Program-made: the position numbers and the translations under genes
Source: Nereocystis luetkeana
Lineage: Eukaryota; Sar; Phaeophyceae; Laminariales; Laminariaceae
DNA length: 64,000 nt
Direction of reading: 5' to 3'
Assembly: GCA_031213475.1 (NCBI GenBank)
Contig: JARUPZ010000013.1
Coordinates: forward strand, 2,441,231-2,505,230
Notes under the pieces: generated by a model
The model's input: only the letters and a program-made list of their open reading frames with translations
Told to the model about the DNA's origin: nothing
The model's database searches: none
Part shown: piece after piece, positions 1 through 11,500 of the stretch
How positions within the stretch are numbered: the first letter of the stretch is position 1
Layout: each line of letters starts with the position of its first letter

Positions 1-64
1 TGACTCTCCGATCGCACCTACCTAGCACTACTAGAGCTCATGAAGGACGTGTATGTCCTTGTAG

Positions 65-365
65 CATGTGAGAGAAGCAGTAAGGCCCCTTCTGCCCGAG
101 TACACCGGTTTTCGGGTAGGGGCGGTGGTCCGTCAAGCGGTCATGCCGCGGTCTCCTAGAATATTATTATACTTGTTTCAGTGTTGGAGACCGTCGGTCA
201 AGGGGTCTAACCGCGGTCTCCCTGCATCATAGCACACTATCTGTTTCAAAATAGGGGGGGCGGTCCAGCAAGGAGTTCACCCACGGTCTTCTAGCATCTC
301 AGCATGCTATTTTTTTGCATGGGGAGCGGTCAGTCAAACGGTCAAACCGCGGTCTCCTAGCGTTG
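65..365. repeat. Tandem repeat, about 80-bp unit, four degenerate copies
   Basis: A block of the form GCGGTC-GTCAA-CGGTC-ACCGCGGTCTCCTAGCAT recurs at about 70, 190, 260 and 325. It lies upstream of the first visible Dicer exon, presumably in an intron. Confidence 0.7.
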
Positions 366-585
366 TTGTGCGTACGTGAGGGTACCCGCCATACCCACCT
401 CGACCTACCCACTCCGTTCCCTTCTTGCATACCAGGTATACTCCGCCAAAAATAAGATGGTAGATCGTAGCTGTCGCTTTCAGTAGTAGGCTCTCGCGCA
501 GCCGGATTTTTTGTTTAACTGTCGCCAGCTTGTGTGCATTGGTTGACAAAATGGAGAATCGTATACAGTAGTATCCTACTTGAAG

Positions 586-1115
586 AAGTTCGCGTCTGCG
601 CGGTCGTAGAATCGGCTTCAGCCAGGCCCGAAGCCCCTTTTTCGCCCGCGGTGTCATTGAGAAAACAAACTCCGATTCGCCGGCAATGATAGCATACCAG
701 CGAATCTTGGTCGGCAGTCGTAGAAACCGACTTCAGCCAGCTCGAAAAAGAGGTCCCTATTTTCTGGCGCGGTGTTTTTTGGAAAATCCCATTCGCTCGT
801 GTTAAATACATTGGTATGAATCTTGCTCCAAGAGTCCTCGGTCGTAGAATTGTTTTCAACCAGCTCCAAAGGGGTCACTAGGTTTTGGCGCCGCGTCAAT
901 TTGAAAGTATTATTATTTCGTGATATTGTGGCCGTGTGGACTCTTATGTGATCATAAAACGCATATGGTAGCTTACATTCTCGGCCAGAATGATACCTGA
1001 TGGGAATGTCGGTTTCGCGGACGCAGAATCGGCTTGAGTCGGCTGGAAAGGAGTCTCCTGTTTTTTCGGCGCGGTGTTGATTTTATAAAAAACTGGCATT
1101 CGCTCGTATTATCGC
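586..1115. repeat. Tandem repeat, about 120-bp unit, four degenerate copies
   Basis: Units start near 590, 712, 838 and 1018. Each contains GTCGTAGAATCGGCTTCAGC or a close variant, then GCGCGGTGT, A-rich sequence and CCATTCGCTCGT. Short open frames here are made of the repeat and are not genes. Confidence 0.7.
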
Positions 1116-1411
1116 GAACACAGCGCACACCTCCACAGACTGCAATATCGATTCCCATTTCCTGATCTCTATTTTAGACGTTTCAGTACAGACGTATCGC
1201 TCCCGTGCATGATCTACTGTACATAGCTCATGTGGCCGACCTCGTGATCTAGATCTCGGCAGTGAATACCTGGTACATGTTCCTGGTGCGTACGATCTAT
1301 AACTCACGTGGCCTGGCGCGAGCCGTGAACCCCTGCCAGGCCTGGCTACATGTTCCCTGTTTTGGTTATGTACCATACGGCTCTGTCACAGATTCTCACT
1401 ACGGCGAGTTA

Positions 1412-1497
1412 GGGTCTAGATGATCTAGATGATCTATCTGTATGTGATCTATCTGTAGATGATCTATGTGTAGACGATCTATCTGATCTGTAGACCT
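1412..1497. repeat. GATCTATCTGTA minisatellite
   Basis: Seven or so imperfect 9-15-base units built on GATCTATCTGTA lie just before Dicer exon 1. The rest of 1116-1411 shows nothing I can name beyond an ATACCTGGTA motif at 1266. Confidence 0.75.
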
Positions 1498-1555
1498 TTC
1501 ATCCGCCCGACGTTGGAAACATTTTACCTGCGCTCTCTCCCTCGTGCCGTGAAAG

Positions 1556-2572
1556 GTGCAAACCCGCCGGGGGTACGACCCGGTTTTGGTGGAGGGCAGG
1601 GAGGCCCGCGTGAAAGCAAAGATGCCCGTGCCCCGCCCCGTCTCCATGGGCATCCTTCCGACCCCGGTCGTGGACGACGAGGTGACCCGGCTGGTGCTCT
1701 GGAAGGAAATATGCCCTTTGACATTGACGGCTAGTCCCTGTTCTGCAGATGGTGTGCTGGCGACGATGGCGGTGGCGGGAGCAGGAGGAGGAGAAGGAAG
1801 AGAAGGAGGAGGGGATGCAGGAGGAGGAGGAGGAGATGCAGGAGGAGGACGTGGAGGCGGAGAAGGAGGAAAAGGTGCTGCAGCAGGAGGAGGAGAAGGA
1901 GAAGGAGGAGGAGGAGGAGGAGAAGAAGAATCCCAGCAAGGCGACGCCGCCACCATGTGTTGCACGTCTCTTCCACGGGGGGGTGACGACATCGACCTTT
2001 TCCATGCCGTCGATCGCGACGTTGAGATGGTCGTGACGGAGGCCGAAAAAAGCCCTGGGACCGGGGTTCCAGGAGGGTTGGCGGAAGCGGCTGGCGCTGC
2101 CGGTCCCGCGACAGCAGCAACACGGGCTGTAGCGGTAGCAGCGGCGGCGGCGTCCGTGGGCGAACCCACTCGCACTGGCCAAGAGGGCGAGCCGAAACGG
2201 CTACCGCCATCGTCATCGCCTCTACAGGTTGACGGTACGGGGGTGTCTATGATGGTGGACGACACAGCGGCAGTGGCGGCGGCAGCAGCGGCGGAGGCGA
2301 CCGGAGACGTGGGCTGGGGCGGACGTGGAGGTGGGGGCGCGGCTTGGAAAGGGTCGGGAATCAAGAGATGCTACGATAAATTCCCCGGGCCGAAGCGCCA
2401 TATGAGGGTGTACTGCTTCCGCAGCCCCGCCGGGGAGATGGACGGGTGGGTCCCCACCCCAAAGCCGCCGGCGGAAAAGACGGATGAGGCCCGCGCGGGG
2501 GGGGGCGAGGGAAAAGAGGGAAAAGAGGGCTCGGAGGAGGTGACCGAGGAAGAGGAAGAAGATGAGCACGAG
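1556..2572 (+). CDS. DCL: Dicer exon 1 of window: possible DUF283 end, low-complexity run, platform start
   Basis: The acceptor is probably the AG at 1554-1555, since an in-frame stop lies at 1550. The donor is GAG/gtgcgg, phase 0. About 60 residues at the start (including DDEVTRLVLWKEICPL) could be the end of the Dicer dimerisation domain; this is a weak match. There follow about 70 residues of Gly/Glu repeats, an Ala-rich run and then CYDKFPGPKRHMRVYCF, which resembles the segment before the platform domain in animal Dicers (Tyr-Pro-x-Pro ... Tyr-Val). The exon ends in an acidic stretch. Another upstream exon must join here. Confidence 0.7.
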
Positions 2573-5500
2573 GTGCGGCTTTTTTATTGAAGAGGCTTGT
2601 TCGGGGCAACGGGGGGAGGTCGGGCTGGGGTTAGTTACGCGCTCTGTTCGAAAGTGTGGGGGCCGTTTCGGTGTTCTTGTTGGATTTTTTTCAAGTGCCG
2701 GTATGGTGTTCGTGTTTGCCACTTTCGGACTCCGAGATAGTAACATGAACAATGGTTGGTAGGTTTGGCGGCATCAAGCGTGTACGAGCAGCTTAAGCGC
2801 CCAGTAGTACGTGTGGGATCATGTTGCGCCCGCGCGCCGTTCTTACGATATTTCCAACATACGCTCTACCCCCCCCCCCCCCTCCTTCTGAATGGAATGA
2901 ACGCCCAAATAATGGAGGTGTCTTTTATTGGGAGTAGGAACGATGCTCCGTCTCGAAGGAGATGTCGATGGTCGAGTAAGTGAGGCAAGCAACAAATGAG
3001 TACGCCCCCCCCCCCCCCCCCTCCCCCCTCCCCCCTCTGCCTGGTCGGTGAAAACCCGACGTGCTCCGTCCCGGCATTGTAGGGATGCGAGGGTCTATGG
3101 TCATACGATTACGGCCATGCATGATATCGAGTACCCCCTGCCCCGCCCCCTCCCGCCCCCACGATAAACATGCCGACCTACTCGTTTCTCAGGCCGACCT
3201 GCGGTCCTTCCACCCTAAGCTGAAGGTCGACCTCGGTCGAGGACCCGGCAAGGGACTGGGTCCTCGCATGTTCGTGGGGTTGGCCAGCGCCGCTCCCCTC
3301 CCCCTCACCGCCTCCCAGGCGTCAAAGGTCGGCGTGGAGGTCAGCTTCGACGTCGATCTGAATCCCGCGCAGGTTCGTTTTTAGTTTCCCTTTGCTTCCT
3401 ATGCAGGAGCAACTGTATGTGTTTACGGCGTGTGGGGTGCCGTCTGTGCAGAAGGGGTACAAGGATTCAGGGTCAACGCTTTTTACGGGCGGCCTCACGA
3501 TTTTGTTTTCTTGCTCCCCTGTTTTGTCGGTGGGCTATGCGCGCTGTGGACGCTCGTGCTCTTGTGTGTTGCGCTTTCGTGTGTATTTCGTGTGTGTTTA
3601 ATTTTGTTTCTCCTCCTGCAGATGGTGGCCTTGGTGAAGTGGCACACGGAGACCTTGGGCATGGCGGCTCTGTACAAGATTCCTCCCCAGCTAACCCGCA
3701 CGCCGCAGAACGACCCAACCAAGTCTCCTTTCCAGGTGAAACTGTAACCATCGCGGCGCGGACGACCCCTCCTTCATCGTTTTCGCAGAGGCTTCATTAA
3801 TCCCAAATTATGTACGAGTTAAAATGACGACGAAACATTACCTCGGGGCACAAAATACAACGCGTTCCCACGGCACAACAACTGTAGCAGAACCCGTAAG
3901 CAGCTAGGCTAGAAGTCTGGGAAAAATAAAGAATAAAATAAACCCTCCAGAAGATAAGAGTCAAGCGAGCGGCGACATTGGGATAGGAGAAGGGTCAACA
4001 GGGATGGGTGTGATCTCATGCCGAAGCAGACAGGACTCATTGATCCCAATCTATATGCCTGGTGCGAATTAATCTACAACACACCAGTAGCCTGAAGCAG
4101 AAAAGAGGGGACGCCGGCAGGGTGAATTTTCATTTTCGGGGAGATCCTCATGGTTGTGATGGGAGACAGCGATTGAGTATCGCTCTGTGAGCGGCATCGC
4201 AGCTCTACAAGCACGACAAAGTAGAAAGAGGCTAGGAAAAACAGACCATCCCGCCCGCCCATGGTTGGTAGCGAGGTGTACCGTTGACAACGAGGTCAGT
4301 TTTGTTAAGTGTTTTTTTTTTGCCGGGGTGCCTACTCTCTGCAACAAGGTGCCGCGTTGATTGGCAGACAATTAAGATCGGAGTAATAACCCTTGGGGTG
4401 AGAGTTTCCGGCCGGTTGCAGCAAGGGGCATAGTCGATCCCAAACTATATACCGTAATAATTAACCCACGACCCGCTGTTCCAACAGGAAACAAAAAAAC
4501 ATCAAAATAATGTACGTATCACGAATGAAGCACTATGATGCACCTCAGGCAGTCACATGATGGTGGAAAGTGCGCTCGTGTGATGCTCACCGCTGCGACT
4601 CTTACCGCTGGGATCGTTAACCCCTACTACCCCCTTCCGTCCGGGGTTTTGCCTGCCTCGATAAAAAATCGGTACTTCAGAAAGCCGGCGGTGTCGGTGA
4701 CAAGGGCGTGCTGGCGGTACCTGTGGTGTATGGAGAGAGCGGGGGCTGGGAGGGGCCTCCTAGAATTGATTGGGAAACGGTGGAGGCGTGCAATACAGGC
4801 GTGCCTCTGCCGGATGAGACAGACGAGGAGTACACGTGTCGGATCTTGTTTTCGAGGGTGAGTAGGGGTAGGGGAGGTGGGAGAGGGAGAGAGGGAGAGG
4901 AAGCTTGGGGGAGAGTCGGAGGCGGGTTGCGAGATGGGGTGAGAGAGGGAGGTAAGAAAGACGGTGAGAGGGACAGAGCTTTTGAGAGGGAGGGTGAGCA
5001 CGTACAAGAGGGGGGAGAGGAGAAGGGAGAGTGAGGGAGAAGGGGGGGGGTACTCGATAGGAGATATATACTCGATTTGATGCATGGCCGTAGTCGTATG
5101 ACCATAGACCCTCGCATCCCTACAATGCCGGGACGGAAGCATGTCGGGTTTTCACCGACCAGGCAGACATTGCTTATTGCAACCAAGCGCGAAGCGCCGT
5201 GAGGTGTCTGGCAAGTCGAATGAAGGGTGAGCTGCATCCTACTAAGAACCGCTTTTGAGGCGAACCTGCGTATGGACGACAGCTTCAATGAGTTGATTTA
5301 ATTTCCGGTGTAGGCATTTCCAGAGACAGCAATGGGAGTGCTATGTAATTGCCTCTTTGGTGCCTAACCTTGAACGCTACGTGATACGATCATTCCCATT
5401 TGTGCGGAGTAAAGGTTCTTTACCTCGCACAAATAATCTATAACTCGACAACCAGCTGTGGGCGACCGCCAAACGAAAAAAAAAACGGTACCCTGGTTGT

Positions 5501-8500
5501 CTAGCTCACGTAGTGAGCGGCATGTTTTACAGTGTCGTTGCCAACCGACGCCAACCCAACCTATAAAAATAGGGGGGGGGGAAGATGGGGAAAGTGGGAG
5601 GGCGAGTGAGATATGGTTTTGGAGAGGGAGACAAAAGAGAGAGTGAAAGAGACAGACGTTGAACGATGTACCACACCACTAGGCGTACCGAGTTCAGAGG
5701 TTTTCGACACGTTGTGGGGTTTGCTACATTTGTTCAACGTCTGCACAAGGACATTTTCACGCCCACATCATCGTGAAGGGGGGGCAAGGGGGGGGTGCCG
5801 GCTACCTGTGTATCGGTTTCTGGTCCCCTTTGACAATCGACCACGCACCCGTTTCAACGCGGGGCCGCCGGTCGAACCACGCCGCTTTGCAGGTCAGCCA
5901 CAAGACGTGCCGCTTCTACTTCGTCCTAGAGAGGACCAACACTACCCTGGGAGACTACCTCCGGAGGTGCCTGGAGTCGGATCTGGTGAGCAGTGGCTGA
6001 ACAGCCGACTTGTGAGGCGGGCGTTTTTTAAATATGAGTGGCAGCGTCGAATGGCGTCAGATATGATGGGTCGAGGTTTTGATGGGCCCTCCGCCGGCGT
6101 AGGGGATTGTTTTCGTGGCGGCGTGATGATCGCCTATTCGCTTTTGTCGAATTTCGGTTTGCGCGCGTCAGAAAGGGTGGGAGGAGAAAGATCAGAGGAG
6201 CTGACGAGGATGTTTTAGACACATGTACCAGGTACACCACGCTGCCCCTAAAATACCAGCACCGTGCATGTACACATCTCCCAAACGATCCTTATAGACT
6301 GGGACATGGTGAGTGGTACCTGGCAGCAGGTATCGCATGGTCGCTGTTCGTTATGGATGAATAAATATTCCTGTGTCTCCTTGTTGACCCTGGGCTGTAT
6401 TTACCGAGGGAGGTCGCGTCCTATCTTTTCCCTATCTAGCGGTGTTTTTTACACGCCGGACAGATAATGATCTGGATCATCGTCTACACAGATCCGACAA
6501 TTCACCGTTCCTCCTCTTCCTCGCTTTTTTTCTCATTTTTTTTTTTTTTTCTGTTTCGCGTCTGTCGTGTTGAACAGGGACCGTACGCGGGTCTTCCGTG
6601 CGAAACCTTAACTCTTCACGACGCGGGCAAGATGGGGCGCGTCAAGGGGTCCTTGGCGGTGAGAATCAAAGGTTTTATAAAACCTGGGGAAAAAAAAAGA
6701 AGCACGGGAGCTGTGAGTGATCCGAGGATTTCGTCGAAACTCATATTTTTCAACCTGCGTGTGGTGCCTCGCATGGCGCGTACTACGGGCTCTTGTGCGG
6801 TTGGTATAGTGGTGTACCTGGTACAAAATGTTACAGTTGTTGTTCAAAACGCGCTGTAGCGCGCGCGTGGTTGCGCGCTAGCGCCGGCGTGTATCGGTAG
6901 GCTCACACATATCGGCAGGCTCACACCCCGGCGGCGTGATTAATTGTGTTGGAACAAGGTCGATACGTACCGGACGATAGGTTGGGTGGGGACAAGCGAC
7001 GGCGCTTCTGTAACGATCGGTGACTTGCTTGGTGAAGGGCGGCGACGACGGTCCACGTGCAGGAGGCATCAAGGGTTAGGGCCTATAACGCCACGTATTC
7101 TTAGGGATTATATCGACAGGCTCAGCATTCTCGCTCACTCCTGGGGCCCTTCTCGTACGAGAGGGACACCGTGTCCAGCGGCAGCTTGCGGTAGCAAAAT
7201 ACGCAGGGCTTGGGGTGGTTAGGCAGTATCCCTGCTGCGGGGCACGGCAGGTCAGAACACGCTTCGAAGTCCCAGGTGGCGTTGGGCACGATCCCCCTCC
7301 GCGGTTGATTGCTGCACCTGATGCAGCTCACGGGGGGGTCGAGTTCCGTCCTCACAGGCCCTTGGTTGGGTGTCGACCAGCCGCCGCTTGACGATGTCGA
7401 TGTCGATGGCGTCGACGACAGCAGTGATGGGACTCTCCCCGCTGTGCCCTTCGTCGGGGTCGAGAAAGGCGCGGGAGAGCTCGCTGTTTGGGGTGGACAT
7501 GACCTCGGAGCAGATGCGGGAGAGCTCGCTGGTTTGGCTGTTGATGACCTCGGAGCAGACTTGGTGGTATCCGTACCCGATGACTTTCAGCAGCAGCAGC
7601 AGCAGCAGCAGAGGCAGGGGTGGGCGATGAAGCCATCGCTACAAGGCGAGCAGACGACGGACGACGACAACCGCTTGGCCAAGCTCTTATCAGTAGTGTT
7701 CATTGTTCTTTGTCGTGCTGGCTGGTGCTCTTGGTTGGTTGGCGTGGATGGTTGTGTCGTGGCGAGTGGCGATATGGGGTGTTGTGATAGTGTCTGACCT
7801 GTCAGCTGACATGTTGATGGTGACGATGCTCATACGTTTTTTGTCGTGTGCTGTCAGTTCAGCAAGCCTGCTTGGGCTATTCGCTGCGTTGCGTACGTCG
7901 CCTGCTGTCAGCTGAAAGATGTGCGTGCTAAAAAGCAGGCCAGTCGTAGCGGCCAGCTCCGACGCAATCTTAGTTGTATTTATATATTTTCGAGGTGATA
8001 AAATAACCCTGTCCTTTGGGGGGATAATTGAGTTATAACCCTGTGGGGGCTTCACACGAAATAAAAACAGACGAACTTTAATGCTGGTGATGGCAGCATC
8101 GCCCGCAAGAAGCGGCTCTGGGAGAGGGATATTGTTATATATACAAGGGGCTACGCAGGCGGCCTGCACGGCCACCGGTCGCAGACTTGCGTGATGGGCG
8201 TATAATGTAAAGGAGGAGGCTGAGACTCGATGCCAAGAGATTGAGAGCGTGCGCTCCACACTCCATGAACGTTCGAAAATCCGGCAAAATGCTGCCGACT
8301 ACTTGCCGATTACTCGAAAAGCGGCGGAATCCTAGAAGGCGGTGTAACTTCTACCTCAGGGAGTACGTGATGGTGCGATGGCCGACAGCGCAGCTCCGTA
8401 GCAAGGTGCCGTCACAGTATCTGCTGTAGCAGTCCTGTCTTGCTGCCGCTGTACATCTCCGCAGCCACGTAGTACAGCTCCACTGCAGCTGCCGCTGCCC

Positions 8501-11500
8501 AATAGCGTACACACCATAGCACTGCTGGCCGTAGGTGGCATGCGATATTTCTCATATATCCGGGCATATTTTTTTTATGGATAGCAGTTCTCATTTAAGC
8601 CTGGGTGGCATGTACTATCGGGGCGCTCCATCGATGTCCCAGATACAGCCACCCGCGCAGGCCCCCACAATGGCGACGCCAGCCGGGTAGGTGACCCTCT
8701 CTATGGGTCGGAGGTCGGAGAGGACGTGCCGGAAAGAACCACGCGAATGCATACACTCTGTCGAGAGACCATGCCCCAAACGACTGACAGGGCAGGGTTT
8801 TCGGAGAATCCTTCGTAGATCTCAACGTCGAGGCTTCGCCCGGTCGCCACGGCGCTGAGCGGGCGGACCCTCCGACGCCAGGCGGTTCAGGCGTGGAGGG
8901 GGAACAGCCGGGCGAAGAAACCGCGGGCAAAGGCGGTCAGAGGCGGGAGATATTCGCCGACCGAGAATTGATCGGATAAGACTGAGGATCATCGTAAGTA
9001 TATTTATATCCCTCTTCGGGCTTCACAAGGAAAAAAAATGACACTTTTAATGATGGTGGTGGCGACAGACCACATCGCCCGCATTGAAACAGCAGCCCGA
9101 CTTGCTGTGTTAGAGGGAAGAAGCCCACTCGGCGTCAAGGTTTAAATACCGCTCTGGACGGAAATGTAAGGGCCGTTGTTGAATGAATGTGAATACCTAC
9201 TGTAAGGGCCCCTACGTTTCTGCTTTTTTGTTTCGAGTATACATCGTACGTCAAAGCAGGGGTGGCCCCTCGATAGTGCCGGTTGAGTAGTGCCGACTGC
9301 CCGCTATTGGGCCTGTGAAATCGCTCGGCACAGATGGGATTGACCCGTGTGGCAGTGTGCGGAGTAGATCCAGTTGCCGCTACAGTGCCGGTTGCCGCTA
9401 TTACGGGGGACCATAGTTAATAGGACCTAGGGTATACATAAAACCTATATATTTAACCATTTTTACCAACAATATTTGGTCCTGTTGACTATGGTCCCCC
9501 GTAATAATATATATCGGCACGGCAGAGAGACCGGCACTACCGTATCATGGATGTTCTATGGGTGTCGCTTGGTTTGCGAGGGGTTACGGGGATGGTATAC
9601 CGCTACCTCGGTTGTATCTTTCCCTTTGCGTGCTGGTGTATGCGGCGGTGCACGTATTGTGTTGTACGTGTTTTATTTCGATCGAGACGCTCTTTATCAA
9701 AATTGTTACAACATACGTCAGCTGTGAGTACGACCGATTGATACTCTTAGTTTTGTTCAGGCTGTTTTTGTTAAACACGGGCTAGGTTTTGAGGGGAATG
9801 GTGGCCTAACAATAGCCAGGTACCAGATAAGGCACGCTTTAACCCTTTTACTCTTGCACTGTTCATTTTTTTTTGTTTTTTTTTCAATGAATTCTCCGGC
9901 AGGTTGGTAAAGATAAAGCTTGAGCTCATCGCTGCATATGTACCTACATTTGACTTTTAATTTTAACAACGGAAGTGCAGTCTTAAGAAAGGATTAAGGG
10001 CCAAACTACTTGGGATTCTGGAGTGGAACATTTGCCCCACAACTCGAGTGTTTTGGGCAGCGTTACAGCGTGTTTAAAGGCGATCCTTGAAGTGTTCGCG
10101 GCGTACGTATACCGTGGTGCCGGGTTCGGTGGCATAAATACGACAAGCGCGCGGCAGGACACTGCTCAAACCTGCTGTGCACTCACACTGATACGGGGGA
10201 ACCTAGTAATCAGAACCAAATATGGTGTGGAATTGAACATAAGGGGATAACATGGATTTTTGGCCCATCGTGGGTTCTGATTCTTATTACATATGCCCAC
10301 CGCGTGATGAACAGTCGAGAACATCAAAAGCCTCGGTTTTTCGATCGCTTTTCTCGGATCTCAAAGGAGTTATAAGGTAGGGTGGGAGGTCGGTGGGCTT
10401 AGTTTCGAAGAAGAATGTGCGGGCCTGTGGGAGAGGGTTCCGTGTGGCGCAGCATGTTGGTGGGCGGTGTCGTATAGGGTACTGCTGTTTTTTCATGTCT
10501 TCAGCACAGCGAAGGCGTGGCCCCGCGCGGTGACGGACTACGGATCAGACGCGTGCGTCGTAAACACCATGGCATCAATATGTATGTATGTATGCTTCAC
10601 CCTGTTTCTTTTTTTTTGTGCATTTTGACAGGAGTCCCATTCAGCCAACACAAGCCATCGTCTCAGTAAGCAGCGCGTAGTTGGGCATTCAAGGGTAATT
10701 TATGCCGGGGCCTTCCGCGCGGTGCAGTCGTGGCGCACTGTGCTATCGAATACTATTACGGGGGACCATAGTAAATAGGACCAAATATTGTTAGTAAAAA
10801 TAGGTAAATATAAAGGTTTTTGTGTGTACCGTTGGCCCTACTTACTATGGTCCCCCGTAATACTGTGTTTTGGAGGAGGCCCCAGGAAGGCCTGAGGGGC
10901 TACTGTAGTGTTGGCTAGGGACTGAGTTTGGGCCACCACATACAGCGCGGGAGATGCGCCTGGCGGCAGGCGAGGAATGGTTGATTTCTCCGGGGGTGGG
11001 GAGCCATGGCAAGCTGCGCAGACGGCACTGTCAAGGCGCAGCGTGATCAATTTGTGCCTGACGGCAGGCTCCCATCACTTCATGCTTCGGCACTGTTGTG
11101 TGGGGTGGGCGGCGGCCGCGATCACCCCACTGACGCCATCCATCGAGCGAAGCTACTGGCGGTGGCGTTGTTCCCATGGTTGGCGCTGGCGGCTTGCACC
11201 GCGGAGAAGTTCGCAGCACAAGTTATGTGGTCATGCTGCTGCTCCCGGCGACGGCGGTGGACTCGATGTGCGCCACGAGGGCCGTCATCTCTCGACGATC
11301 GGCGTGTCGCCTTGGTCACGTATACCTGGTAGTGGTTTTGTTCGGCCGCAACTGCCACGCGCGCGGACGTGTCTCACGGACGAATACCCGCTCTTGCGTG
11401 GCTCCTCCGACTCGCATTGTATCACATATCACACCACGAGCAGCGCTAACCCCCCCCGCCCCTCCGTCCTTCCCTCCCCCCGTCGTTCCCTCTCTGCCTC

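Noticed and set aside
1399..2364. Long minus-strand frame rich in Pro, Ser and Ala
   Set aside because: It is the antisense of the Gly/Glu-rich Dicer exon 1; its composition follows from the repeat, and no domain is seen.
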